DNA from: Sipunculus nudus
Taxonomy: Eukaryota > Annelida > Sipuncula > Golfingiida > Sipunculidae
Length of the DNA stretch: 64,000 nucleotides
Direction: 5' to 3'
Assembly: GCA_026874595.1 (NCBI GenBank)
Contig: CM049311.1
Span: forward strand, 41,977,676 to 42,041,675
Under the pieces are notes generated by a model that was not told where the DNA came from, searched no databases, and saw only the letters and a program-made list of their open reading frames with translations. The position numbers were made by a program, and so were the translations under genes. Of this stretch, positions 22,821 to 34,539 are shown in pieces; within the stretch, counting starts at the first letter, position 1, and each line of letters starts with the position of its first letter.

Positions 22821-24020
22821 CTAGGACCTGATCCTGGTCCAATGTGGCGCTTGTGTACAGCAGTGACAACACGTTTGATGTTTATAGACCGTATCCTCTA
22901 CGGCGTGAACCATGGGCTCAATATTTCTACGGCGCTGCTCATAAACCGAGCCGGTATTACTGGGGGCGCGGCCACGTGGAGCGTAGCGGTGTTGCCTAGT
23001 GGGGTTTCTCGACTGAGCGTACCCACGGGGTGAATAATTACGCCGGGGCGAGGCCGGAGGAGCGTGACGCGCAAGGTCACGTTTTAATGAGAGGCACTCG
23101 GCTTTGATGTGTCCAAACTTTTGACAATAGAAGCATTGAATGGGATTGGGTGTACGATGGGTGCTTCCACGACTGGCCATAGGCCGGCCCCTGCCGCGTG
23201 AGCGACCTTTAGGTTGGTATGGCCGGATGGCATCGACCTCCATGGGGATTTCGCCCCGGTCGAGATAGTTATAGCACGCAATTTCGTCCGCTTTAGAAAG
23301 GGCGGCCTGCATGGCCTTGTCAAGGGAGGGTTGGGTGCACGCGGCTAAAGCAATGTGATTTTCTAGGAGACCATTACAGTATGTTTTTACGAGTACCCTT
23401 TTGTCTGTTTCTGAACGTTCCTCTATGGGGTAAGCTTGTCGGGCGGCTCTACGGAAATCCTCATTATACAATTTTAGTGTGGACCGTGGGTCTTGGGTAA
23501 TATACTTTAGATTATTCTTTAACTGTTGTTGTTCGTTGTCCGGAAGGAAGGCTTTTTGAATGTGGGTTTTTAGGGCGTGCCATGTAGGCCTCTTTACTTG
23601 CTTAAAGGACCTACCGTGTTCATCTTGGACGGTGCACATTTCTGTGTGCTCTAAACAAAAATCATCAACCGACTCTCTAATTTTGCCCATGAGCGTGCCC
23701 TTTACTACCTCTATCATCGCATCATCACTCCCTTCTAAATCAATATAGGCTAAGTCCATGGCTCTTAGCCAAGCTCTAGTTTGGGTGAAGCTATTCCCTG
23801 CCGTATTCTCAATTGATTGTATTACTCTAGAAATTTTAGTTTGGGATGCCACATACCTGTTTGTGTCAGCTTGCTCCTTCAGGGATTCAGCTATGGTCTG
23901 TATGAGTTGCGCGTCCATCTTTTCTGCAGCCGCCGGCGACGTCTCGGAGTTGATGGCTAGGTCGCTGAATTTCAGTACTAACTCCCCCGGAATGGCAGTG
24001 TTACAGTCACTATGTGACAT
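22821..24020 (-). CDS. gag: Gypsy Gag polyprotein, open frame
   Basis: A 399-codon open frame, the longest intact retroelement frame on this strand. Residues about 80-240 have the WLRAMDL, PTWHALKTHI and FRRAARQAYP-like helical content of a retrotransposon capsid. Residues 270-290 are Arg/Gly rich and a CCHC zinc knuckle (C296, C299, H304, C309) follows, the nucleic-acid-binding part of nucleocapsid, then a basic tail rich in Arg and Pro. Capsid forms the particle and the knuckle packages RNA. ATG at 24020 is the first in frame. Higher GC than the neighbours fits a younger coding insertion. The pol downstream is truncated, so the element is not autonomous. Confidence 0.8.
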   Translation of the reverse strand: MSHSDCNTAIPGELVLKFSDLAINSETSPAAAEKMDAQLIQTIAESLKEQADTNRYVASQTKISRVIQSIENTAGNSFTQTRAWLRAMDLAYIDLEGSDDAMIEVVKGTLMGKIRESVDDFCLEHTEMCTVQDEHGRSFKQVKRPTWHALKTHIQKAFLPDNEQQQLKNNLKYITQDPRSTLKLYNEDFRRAARQAYPIEERSETDKRVLVKTYCNGLLENHIALAACTQPSLDKAMQAALSKADEIACYNYLDRGEIPMEVDAIRPYQPKGRSRGRGRPMASRGSTHRTPNPIQCFYCQKFGHIKAECLSLKRDLARHAPPASPRRNYSPRGYAQSRNPTRQHRYAPRGRAPSNTGSVYEQRRRNIEPMVHAVEDTVYKHQTCCHCCTQAPHWTRIRS

Positions 24021-24586
24021 ACGGTTGTTACAAAAATTTTGAAGAGAACAATTAATAATGAATATGCCGAAATACAGATTCGATCACTACTCGTAAATAT
24101 TTAAATTTACGAGCTGGCCAACGCTCGCCAGTGTAGGATATTTTCCCACAGGAAATAGAAAACAACACAGGAATTACGTTTAAAATACCAGAATGGCCGA
24201 AAAGGTTGTCCAGATAACAATAATGACACTGCCAGTCCTAAAAGGGTGCGCGTAGTGAAAGGCTCAAACTATCGCGGCGGCTACTTATCTTTCGCCTTAT
24301 GTCGACAGGTGTTTGAACCCTTCCAGCGCCAAGGTCAGAGTGAGTAACCCGGGTTATCCTCTAGCCTCGTTTTGGGTCCCCGGGCCGGGAGCTATCCTGA
24401 TTGGCTGTCCCCTTAGGTGGGATCGCCCACTTACCCTCTGGGGTGTTATTATCAAAATAATGGGATATCCGACAGGAGTATTATTTTTCTCCAAGAGTGC
24501 ACTCACACTCACTTGAGAGTCAATGTTCTTCCCTCGGGAGCCTTTTGGCATTGTTGAAGTGTTATTATTAACCAGCAGTATCCCAG
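24021..24586. other. Upstream region of minus-strand gypsy gag; possible LTR/leader
   Basis: This CpG-richer stretch lies 5' of the gag and may be its leader or LTR, but without a second copy I cannot set borders. A perfect-armed inverted repeat CTCGTAAAT/ATTTACGAG is at 24090-24113, over a TATTTAAATT core that could serve as a TATA element. No coding frame is convincing. Confidence 0.4.
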
Positions 24587-24670
24587 GTTATGTAACTGAC
24601 GAAGACTTAGATACACTTTTGGAAGCCCTGTGCAGGAACGTCTACCAGCTTGCCGCCATGACACCGGAAG
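24587..24670 (+). CDS. Candidate exon of unidentified host gene
   Basis: A frame reading GYVTDEDLDTLLEALCRN and VYQLAAMTPE is flanked by TATCCCAG before 24587 and by GTATGT at 24671, matching splice acceptor and donor rules. The composition (acidic, Leu-rich helix) is protein-like and unlike the repeats around it. I do not recognise the family. It could instead be a chance frame or a retroelement fragment; no partner exon was found. Confidence 0.3.
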
Positions 24671-25093
24671 GTATGTTACATGTATGTTACATGATACATG
24701 TTTCACATTATACAACAATCTATGCACATATCAAGGTTGGTAAAGATCCGTGAAATATTTTTGGAGTTATCGCGTCCAAATGAAATCTCTGCTGCAGTGG
24801 TGGAGCAGCGCGACCGTGCTTAAACCATAGTATCCTGACTTTGTCTGGGGATACAATAACCAAGAATGCTCATATGATTAGCCAAAATAACCCAAGGGCT
24901 GACTGATGGAAGATATATTGAGCCCTCCGAGCACTCCGGTTAGAAGGGTCTGAGACCATTCCCTGGGTGCTCCCTTTTGTCAAAGACTAATCCGATAAGT
25001 CCAGTTAGCAACAGCATCCACAGGTTCAACGAAGAAACATGAAGATCTGTTAACTGGCCCGAATGCTCAAGTGCTACAAAAAACAAATATACA
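24671..25093. other. Unassigned non-repeat stretch
   Basis: Contains a minus-strand frame (about 24940-25075) whose end reads NLWMLLLTGLIGLVFDKRE after a TTTTTTGTAG acceptor-like signal. It might be an exon with a membrane segment, but nothing else supports it. Otherwise I see nothing. Confidence 0.25.
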
Positions 25094-26158
25094 ACAAGTG
25101 ACCCATGGGTCAATATGCTCAGCCGACTGAAATGTTGACAAAATGTCCTTGCATAGGCAACTAATGAAGATAATGTTGGTGGCATCATGGTTATGCATAT
25201 TAGCTTAAGATCATCAAGACCCATACGCACAACAAATCTGATGACAACCCAACTGGCCTTTCATGAGGAATCTGGTAATTTGTGTGTATTTTGCATTATT
25301 TCTAGGGTGCTCAAACATACCCAAAAACTCTGAGAATATAGTTCACTGTGACCAAATTTTAGGTTTCTGGGGAGACCTTTTGAGGAATTCTCAGGATGTC
25401 AAGTAAGAAGATTCTTGACCCAAAGGTTAGGGTTTGTGCCCTACTTTGGTATCAAATTTTCAATAATTCTGAGGGCTGCTAATATTTATAAACCCCATAG
25501 CTCAGAAAATATGGGTAACAGAGATCTAATAACATGTTTCCAAGGAGATTTTCATAGACCTCTCTGGATTTTAGGTTAGAAGATTATAGGTCCAATGTTT
25601 ATGATTTGTGCCCTGCTTTGGTATCAAATTTTTAATTATGATGGGGGTGCTGATAAGCCCAATAGCTCAGAGAATATGGGTAACAGAGACCTATTTTCAG
25701 GTTTCCATGGAGACTTTTCATGTACCTCTTTGGATGTAGAGTGAGAATATTCTATGTTTAGTTGTTACGATTTGAGCCCTGTTAACAGATGACCACATCT
25801 TTTAAAGTCTCAAAAATAGACAAAAAAATAGTAAAATATAGAAAAAAATACATGTGGCACCACCAGTCTGCAGAAACAGATGAAAATCATGATGAATATC
25901 CATGCAAAGAATCATGGTGATCAATGCAATAGTTGTTCAGATACTCGAGCTTTTGTATCAAATTGTTCATAATTCTGGGGGGTACTTCAGAGCCCCATAC
26001 CTTGATCAATATGGGTACCAGAGACCTAATTCCAGGTTTCCAGGGAGACTTTTCATGGTCCTCCCTGCATGTTGAGACAGAAGATTCTTAGTCCAGCGGT
26101 TACGATTTGTGCCCTGTTAACAGATGACCACATCTTTTAATGTCTCATAAAGGAGAAA
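25094..26158 (+). mobile_element. H1 element, left end and degenerate tandem units
   Basis: Left end ACAAG (25094-25098) with palindrome ACCCATGGGT (25101-25110) and GCTCAGCCGA. Three or four decayed ~340-bp units follow (GGTTTC..GGAGAC repeated near 25365, 25540, 25700 and 26035), including a fuller unit from 25855 with CACCACCAGTCTGCAG. No H1 hairpin is seen before the next left end at 26159. A related left end with the same following 100 bp is at 63748. Confidence 0.65.
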
Positions 26159-26584
26159 ACAAGGGACCCATGGGTCACGGCACTTAGCTGAATGAGACAG
26201 ATATAATTGTATCACCATTGTTGTATGTAGGTCTGTAAGATTTCATTTTGACAGATGTAATTTTTTGTATTAATTATGTAGTTGAGCAGAATAGTATGAT
26301 AGTAGTATCAGTATTTCAAATATGAACAAGAATGTGTGTCTAAAATATTGCATTGGGAATGACCAGATGTTGTAAATTGCAGAGGAAGGAAGTGGAGATT
26401 TGCAAGTATAAAAATACACATTAAATAAATCAAAATAATTATGGAAAAGTATAAAACTTCTATGTTTTGGGAAGCAGTTGTTGCTGAATTGGAGAGGATA
26501 CAATGTTTCAAAAAGTATCTATAGAGAAGAAATGGTAGATTAAGCTATAAGAAGTTGCCATGTTTGATCTGAATTGAAGAATTG

Positions 26585-26840
26585 GGGATTGTTGTCAGAT
26601 AAAAAATATCTTGTGATCTGACCATGTGTTTTCTAATGTTGAAACTGAAGCATTTAAACAGTTAGTGAAGACAAGTTCTATGGTATTTCCATGGTCATTT
26701 GTTGGCTTTCTGACTAGTTATTGACATTTAAAGAGTTGACATAATTGTGTCAATTTTGGTGTTATATATCATATTAGAAATGTCAATACTGAAATCTCCC
26801 ATGATCACTATAGGCAGGTTTAGGTCAACTTGAGAGACTT
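26585..26840 (-). pseudogene. Endonuclease-domain remnant, Helentron-type candidate
   Basis: The minus strand reads LNLPIVIMGDFSIDIS, then after a stop and shift KPTNDHGNTIELVFTN, ASVSTLENTWSDHKIF. MGDF, the T-N segment and SDHK are AP-endonuclease hallmarks. Helentrons, unlike canonical Helitrons, carry such a domain at the end of the Rep-helicase protein; CR1-type LINEs carry one too. Its position about 420 bp from an H1 end, repeated at 36560-36710, favours an autonomous H1 partner (inference). Confidence 0.6.
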
Positions 26841-27008
26841 AAACTTGGAGTTCAGAAAAGAAGTTACTGATGGGACATGCAGGTTACCTATAGAGGAAAA
26901 CAATCTGAAGTGACCGAGCCTGAGTGTGAATATAGAGAAGAGATGACTCAAAATCTGGTGTTGTGTGGTGGTGAGAGGTTACATTGGGACTCAGCTGTTT
27001 GACCTGAT

Positions 27009-27031
27009 GGGGGGGGGGGGGGGGGGGGGGG
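27009..27031 (+). repeat. G homopolymer tract (~23)
   Basis: Twenty-three consecutive G just downstream of the endonuclease remnant. The related element at 36395 has a G-rich tract (36770-36802) at the same relative place. Confidence 0.85.
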
Positions 27032-28227
27032 AAGGATGAGAGTTTAAAAAAACACCTTTGTACCTCTGTATATTTTTTCCTTTTATTTATAAGTAATAAA
27101 TTTTATGCAGTTGCCTGAAGAATATTGTCCCAAACAAATACTCAGTGGCAGGGAGTGAGGAAAGTTACAACATCTTTGCATTAACATTAGGCTGTAGCGA
27201 CCAGACATGGCTGGTCTGGAGGTTCTAAATGAAAATTCATTAGAGCCTCAGAAAAACTTCAGTAACTAAAATTAAGCTTTTACTTTCAAATTTCAGAATT
27301 TAACAGATTAAATCTATATATATACCGACTGTGAAAAGTAAATCAAATGTTCTTACAAAAAGAAACATGCCATGGTCAAACTTTGGCAATATTTAAGGTA
27401 CAAATTTATATTTTTGCTAATATTTAAAAAAATTAAACAGATTTTTATCTAATTTTTATAACAATTACATTTTGATTAACTAGAGTTTTATTACTGAAAG
27501 AAATGCCTAGTTTTAATATTTTTGGTCTTAAATGACCAAATATCTTCACTGATTTTTTTAAAAAGTCCATTATGTTTGGGCCCATAAATTTTTAAATTAT
27601 ATAATACAGACTTTATTTCTGACATGCACATAGGAATTATATAGAGGAATATTTATGGTAAATATGAAGAAAACCAGATGAGTGGTTTTGATATAAGGCA
27701 GTCCTGAAGTATGAAAATAGATTTTTAATAGAAACACAGTTGTATTTATTTTTTTTTTATAAAAATTTGCAAAAAAATAAACATCTGAAAATAACATTTG
27801 ATTCAGGATTGGAAAAGTTGTATACATTGGAGGGGGTAGGTGTTGCCACATGTATTTCTACATTTGTAAAAGCAGTGTTGCATCACTAATACGTTTACCC
27901 AGACAAGGCTGTAGTGACCAGACATGGCTGGTCTGGAGGTTCAAAATGTAAATACATTAGAGCCTCAGAAAAACTTCAATAACTAGAATAATTGTTAAGC
28001 TTTTTCTTTCAAATTTCAGAATTTAACAGATTAAATCTATATATATACTGACTGTGAAAAATAAATCAAATGTTCTTACAAGAAAAAAAAACCTACCTTG
28101 GCCAAACTTGGCCAAAATTTAAGGTACCAATTTTATATTTTTGCCAATATTAAAATAATTTTACAGATTTTGATCTAATTTTTGGTATACAATTAAATTT
28201 TGATAAATTAAAGTTGTATTACTGGAA

Positions 28228-30698
28228 CAAGGCCTACAGGCCTAATGCGAACCTGTGCATTGGGAAATAAACCAGGTATAATGCTTCAATGCTGGACCAT
28301 TACTTTTCATGTATATGAACAATGCAAGTACTAAACATTTTGAATAAGAAACAATTACACAAACATCACTGCTGAAATTCTGGCTAGGGTGCACACAACA
28401 CAAAAACGATTGTAGCTGGCACCACCAGTCTTGTATACAATGAAGCTATCAGAGATATACACATATGCCAATTTTTCAGACTGATATATCAAACCCCTCC
28501 TGAGAAATAAGCAGGGACACACATTGTGCAAAAATTATTCTAGGTGGCACCACCAGTCTTGTATATGACAAAGCTATTCAATATGTATAAATATGCCCAA
28601 TTTCAGGCTGATATATCAAATTCCTCTGTAGAAATAAGCAGGCACATACACTGTGCAAAAGTCAATGTACGTGGCACCACCTGTCTTGTAAATGAGAATA
28701 CCATCAAAGACGCAAAGACAGGTCAAAATATCAGTCCAATACATCAAACTTCCCCAGAGTTTGATGCACTGGGCTGACAAAGCTTAGGTGAGTAAGGCAG
28801 TTGCCCCCGAGTGACCTGTGACAAATTGCTGCCTCAAGCTACTGCACTGAGTGAACTCTTGACCTGCACCTGGCTACACTGAGTAAACTTTTGACCTGTA
28901 CCTGGCTGCACTGAGTGAACTCTTGACCTGTTGCATAATCTGACACAGTTGGCAGTCTGCCAAAGCTATAAATAGATTCAGGCTGAACTTTGGTGCCAAA
29001 TATGATGCAGTGAGCAGTCTGCCAAAGCTATTAATAGAATGCAGCTACTGCACTGAGTGAACTCTTGACCTATACCTGGCTGCACTTCTTCCAATCCTGG
29101 CACTGTGCCAAAACTATTTATAGAGCTGACATCATCTTGGCTAATGGCCAACATCAAGGCACTGGCAATCTGCCAATGGTAAACCAAGTGCCGCCATCTG
29201 AACACAAAAGTGGTCCCTACTTGAAATAACTTTGAAATTTATTTTCCCGATACAAAATGCTTTTCAGCTGACTTTTTTATAAAAAAGAAATCAGGAATAT
29301 ATGTAAAATTATTACAGATGCATACTGAATGCAAAATTAAAATACAGATATATCTCATTGATGGCAAATTCTTGGATTGAGTTGAGTAGGGATACCAATA
29401 ATTTACAATCCACGTACAGTTGTCTTTATATAGCCACAGAGAGCTGAATATCTATGATTGTAACATTGCCTGGTATGATGAATAACTTAAATCATAGATC
29501 TAAATTTTTTAAAAGCTTTTAAAAAAACTTTCTTGTCAATATTAACCAAAGATAACCTGAAATCTAAATGTCTAGTGGCATGATGTAATAGATGCTGATA
29601 AACTGGTTCCAGGCTAGATGCAACAGCATCACACAGCTAACATTTATGGTAAAATGACTAAATTCAATCTCCATAATTCAGCCAAAAATCATTTATGAGG
29701 AACCATTAATGACAATTATTATTAAGAATTATTGTAGGAATTATTCTTGTAAAATATTTAACAAACTGGCTTCAGTGGCATCAGTCGAAAAACATTTCGC
29801 AGGTTTATAACTCATATAGGACGATACAGCAAACTGGCTAAGTTCAGCTTCCCGTAACTCAGCCAAAAAGCACTGAACCAAAACCATTTGAACTTGAACA
29901 ATCAACATCTGAGGATAATTAATGTGTGAGATTTAAGAATTTGGCCCAGTGGTTTTTGAGAAGAAGATCTTTGTAGCCACTGAGCTAAAATGGGCTGTTA
30001 TGGCATATGACTAAATTCAGCTTCCCATAACTTAGCAAAAAGTCACTGAAAAGAGACCATTTGAACAAACTTCAGAAAGCACTACCCTAGGATCATTTCT
30101 GTGCGATATTAAACATTTTAGCCATATGGTTTCAGAGAAGAAGTTTTTTGTAGCCCTCAGTGTGATACAGGCACTGATGACCCTGTACATAAAAGGCTGA
30201 TGCAGGTGGTGCCACCAATACCTCAATTTCAGATATGAACTATGTGACCAACATTGGCATAAAATTTGGTGATGAAAGCTACAGCCGTTTCTGAGATTTA
30301 AATTTTAATATGCTTTTTTGCACAGTTAACAAAGTTCAACCTCCTGTATCTTGGCCAAAAATCTCCGAACTGGAACCATTCGAACAAACTTGAGAAAGAT
30401 TTTTCCAGGAATCATTTCTGTGAAACATTGGACAATTTGGCTTGACAGTTTCTAAAAAGAAGATTTTTAAAGCTTTTTTAACTTTTTCCCTATAAAATCT
30501 AAGAAAATGCAGTTTGAAAAAAAAATAAACAAAATCCGATATAGTTTTACGGATGACTGATTATTTGTAAAAATTTGGTAATGCTAGCTCCTGCCATTTT
30601 TGAGATAGCTATGATGCACGTACAGATGATGCACGACGCATGACAGACGAGGCACGACGGACGACACTGCACCATCGCATAAGCTCACAGGTTCGCTA
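28228..30698 (+). mobile_element. H4 Helentron-like element, complete copy
   Basis: Left end ACAAGGCCTACAGGCC: ACAAG, the palindrome AGGCCTACAGGCCT and the left repeat GCGAACCTGTG (28247-28257). The right end is CACAGGTTCGCT before an A run. Both flanks match an uninterrupted H1 block (for example 9010 and 58330, TACTGGAAAAA then GTCC), so this 2.47-kb insertion in an A run is well bounded. Inside are three units with GGTGGCACCACC and AGTCTTGTATA (28400-28700), the CTTGACCTG units (28850-29080) shared with 1309 and 59652, and degenerate AACTCAGCCAAAA units. A GCACGACGGACG stretch precedes the end. No coding capacity. Confidence 0.82.
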
Positions 30699-30845
30699 AA
30701 AAGTCCCTAGCTTTAACACTTTTTCTCTTAAGTGACCAATTATCTTTCCTGATTTTCCAAAGTCCATTATGTTTGGGCCCTAAACTTTTTTAAATTATAT
30801 AATACTGACTTAATATCTGGCATGTACATAGGAACTATACAGAAG
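30699..30845 (+). mobile_element. H1 element, continuation after H4 insertion
   Basis: The sequence AAAAAGTCCCTAGCTTTAAC to AACTATACAGAAG completes the H1 tail block interrupted at 28227, with the usual CATTATGTTTGGGCCC and GGCATGTACATAGGAACTAT words. It then stops without the hairpin. Confidence 0.65.
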
Positions 30846-31369
30846 AAACAGTAAAAGTTTTGAGATACATTCATTTAAGTTTATATATAAGCCTATTTCT
30901 TTTTAGCATATCCACTTTTTCCATTAATAGTTTTAATCTGATTCATTTTTTTTTTATTTACAAGTTTTATAAATTTGTAATAAAAAAAACTGAAAATATA
31001 AGTTAAAATATTAGAAATCTAAGTTGCAATCATTATATATCCAGAGTGTAGCTCATATTGGGTCATGTCATGCATACACATATTTTATTATTTTTAAATC
31101 ACAAATGTTTAAACTGAATTTAAATGAAAATAATGCCATAACATGGCATCTACAAGATACTTCCTTGAATCACTATTAAAAAGTTTTGCACATTGGAGTT
31201 TTCAGTATATGCTTAATTTTATTCACCAAAATAAAATAAAAGATTCAGTAAATTTGATAAAATAAAAACATCTTTTCAAATAAAGTTTACACAATGTTGG
31301 TTGAATGAGGGACAAACAACATCATTATGCTAATTACAATCTCAGCTATAATATATTACTGGAATTAAT
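30846..31369. other. AT-rich intergenic stretch
   Basis: Very AT-rich with A and T runs. ACAGTAAAAGTTTTGAGATAC at 30848 recurs at 40461. No coding or structural signal beyond that. Confidence 0.4.
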
Positions 31370-32693
31370 AGTCAATTTCACACCTGGTGAAGTTTTTACT
31401 CTTCTGAAGTAAGGAATTAATTCATAGCAATACGCCACTTTGTGGACACAATTTGCACTTTAATCACTGTAACCCTGGTGGTTCAATACAAAATCTAAAA
31501 TGTAGCATAGCCAAGAATAAAATAAAATAGAGAAAATTATAACATTCATCGAGTTAATGCACCATCTGGGGGGGGGGGGGAGGGAGTGCAGAAGGCAAGC
31601 TGCCTGGGGTGGGTTATATAATGCAAGTTAAGGCTGTACTACTAGGTGAGCTAGCTAGATGTAAACAACACTTGACATGGTGTATGAAAACTTGAATAAA
31701 AGCTACTCTTTTAAATCAATTCCTTTGAAATTTTAGATTTTAAAAGATTAAATCCTTATGTATATATGTTGTGAAAATTAAATCAACAGTGCTTACAGGG
31801 AAAAAATGTGCCATTGCCAAATTTGGACAAAATTTAAGCTACTGATTTTTTATTTATGCTTATAACTTGGAAAATTTGCAAAATTCAGATCTAATTTTGG
31901 GTAAATAATTGAATATTGATTAAATAAAGTTATAATCCTGAAAAAAAGTCTCCAGCTTCAGCAATTCTCATGTTAGGTGAGTAAATATATTTCCAGATTT
32001 TTAAAAATTGCATTATATTTGGGCCCATAACTTCAAAATAACACCCAATACTGACCTAATCTCTGGTATGTTCATAGAAAATGTATGGAAGAATATGAAT
32101 ACTCAATATGATCAAAAACAGATCAGTGGTTTTGATATTAGGCAGCCTTGAAGTGTAACAATGGGTTTTTTATTGAAAACGGAGGTTTTTCCTTAATATC
32201 ACAAAGGAACGAAGTCCTAATGACCAAATTTTCGGTATGGAAGGAGATTTTGGGGACATCTAATGGTATGCAAAATTTTGGATTCTTATGTCCAAAGGTT
32301 TTAAAATGTGCCCTGTTAGCGGCCGGACGGACAGACGACGGTGGCACCACCAGTCTGCAGAAACTGATGAAACACTCTGTGATGAATATCCATGCAAAGA
32401 ATCATGGTGATCAATGCATTAGTTGTTCAGATACTTGAGCTTTTGTATCAAATTTTTCATTATTCTGGGGGGTACTTTGGAGCCCCCATAGCTTGAAGAT
32501 TATGGGTACAAGATACGTCATTCCAAGTTTCCAAGGAGACTTTTCATGGAACTCTCTGGATATAAAGTTAGAAGATTCCAGGTCCAGTGGTTACGATTTG
32601 AGCCTTGATAACGGACAGAGGGCCGGATGGCCGGATGGACGACGGACAAAGAGTGATTGCTATATAGCTCAGATGACTTACAGTCAGCTGAGT
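31370..32693 (+). mobile_element. H1 element, uninterrupted paralogue of the 46024-50170 copy
   Basis: The first 400 bp match 46024-46243 and 48197-48271, with GAAAATTATAACATTCATC at 31534-31552 representing the empty site of the H5 element. A G tract is at 31567-31580. The body continues with an H1 tail block (31740-32330), a GGACGGACAGACGACGG stretch, one 340-bp tandem unit (32337-32620) and the right hairpin at 32667-32693 followed by TTAAAAAT. It lies just outside the 3' end of TSPO. Confidence 0.75.
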
Positions 32694-34189
32694 TAAAAAT
32701 GTGTTACACACATTTAATTCTTTATAAAATCCAGGAGGCGCCACCAGTCTGCAGGATCTGATAAAATACTCCTTGATCAATATGTATGCAAAGAATCATG
32801 GTGATCAATGCATTAGCTATTCAGATACTGGAGCTTTTGTAGCAAATTTTTAATTATTCTGGAGGGGATAATTCTGAGTCCTATAGCTCGGAGGATATGG
32901 GTAACAGAGACCTAATTTCAAGCTTCCAAGTAGATTTTCCATACACCTCCCTGCATGTTAAGTAAGAAGATTCCAGCTTTGTGTTCACAATTTAAACTCA
33001 TCTTGCCGGAGAGTGTAACCCCCTCCCCCACCTTTAATTGGTAGGTCTGACAGATTGAAGGTTACAGCAAAAGTAGCATAAGTAATTTTCAAGTCACTCT
33101 TTTACAGCCTCAAAATATAGTGTGTTGTGGTTCATCTACAACTATCTATTCAAAACCTGGCTATTTCAAGAGTCAATGTCGTGATAAAACTACTATTAAA
33201 GTACACCTACTCAGGTCAGGCAGATGAGACAACTTTTTCATAATGATCGGCTTGTCCATTGGGAAATGAAACTTGTACACTCTGCTCGAATTCATACTCA
33301 CAGGGCTTTTTTTTTAATTTTCACTCATTCAAGCTAGAGTGATCTCACAGGGCTGTACCTTCTACAAGCTAAATTTATTTTTTTATAAATTAAGGGAACT
33401 ATGAATGAAAAGAAAAGATAAGATATTTGAATATGATCAGTCTTTGATTTAAAGGGTTGTGCAGTGTTCCTGACAATTTCTGAACAAAGTTAAAAAAATG
33501 GTGAAAAATTATCAGAATGTTTACCCATGATGCAATATGGTTATAAATAGTGAAGTACAGTTAAACGTCTCGACTATATCACATCTCCCTCTGAATAGAG
33601 GTACTACAGAACAGATTAAAATTATTATCAGAACAACAGTCTTTTATTATGATGTCTTAAAATGACCTTGAAGCCAGAATGAGTCCTTAGTTTCAACAGA
33701 AACGCTGATCACTGATCATTTCAAGATATTTTTCAGCTGATAATAACGATTCTCAAACTTTGTTAAGAAATACTGTATGAGCTTGCAATGCGCAATTCTG
33801 TTACATTATTTGGTACTGATTACACAGAAAATGTGAAAATCTCAAACATGAACATTAAGTTTGACTTGTTCTGTGAAGCAGGGTTGGACTACCCTGCCTC
33901 CTGACTGGTGACCCAGGGATTATTCTGCCCTATAGGATATTCAACGGTCCCTATCGAAAACATACATTCTCTTATACATAACATAGTCCTTCAAATACAC
34001 CAGAACTGTCTATGTAGCAAAATTGATCTAGTTTGATTGCACACAGTTTCTGGCTCTGGTACTAGTGTTTGACATGGATTATCAGTACATGTATTCTGTT
34101 TCACAACACCTTCCCGGGCATCTTGGTTCCTCACGGCTCACACTATTGCCAGATCCAAGTTATTGGCTGATTGTAATGGTGCTCTTGCT
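32694..34189. other. One H1 tandem unit, then unassigned sequence
   Basis: A single ~275-bp unit (GGCGCCACCAGTCTGCAGG at 32737, to about 33000) is followed by some 1.2 kb not repeated in the window. It contains short T and A runs, a CCCCCTCCCCCACC stretch at 33019-33032 and no convincing exon. Confidence 0.45.
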
Positions 34190-34527
34190 TGTCGCGATAT
34201 GTTGTTTCCCTTTCATCAGAGAACTTCTAGGTTAACACCTTCTTCCACGAGCTGCGATGGTAACATCAGAACTGTGATACTGATACGTCTTCAGTACAAG
34301 ATTAGGCATGTAGCAATCAGCACTATATGCCTGGATTCTGAGCCAAGGATCACTTGAGGTTTGAGGATTGACTTTGCTGTTCTCACTGTGCATTCAATTT
34401 CTCCATTGTGCTGTGGATATCTGAAGCAACTGGTAATATGTGTGAATTTCAACTGTTGAGCAAAGTTCTCAAACTCAATATATTGTTGTGAACTATCAGA
34501 AAACAAAGAGTTCAGGGCTACCATCAT
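34190..34527 (-). pseudogene. pol: Ty3/gypsy integrase fragment
   Basis: The minus strand reads SSQQYIEFENFAQQLKF, THITS, RYPQHNGEIECTVRTAKS, the segment of the integrase core that carries the catalytic Glu (NGEIE), followed after a frameshift by a DPWL..AY-like stretch. Only about 110 residues remain, with stops, and it is not linked to the other gypsy copies here. Confidence 0.75.
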
Positions 34528-34539
34528 TTATGATTTTAA

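Larger units (their letters stand above)
26159..28227 (+). mobile_element. H1 element with endonuclease remnant, split by H4
   Basis: Left end ACAAG (26159-26163), palindrome ACCCATGGGT (26166-26175), then unique sequence, a minus-strand endonuclease remnant (26585-26840), a G tract, and two ~710-bp units starting near 27193 and 27904 with the inverted repeat GACCAGacatggCTGGTC. Each unit carries an H1 tail block. The second is cut at 28227 by the H4 element and continues at 30699. Confidence 0.65.
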
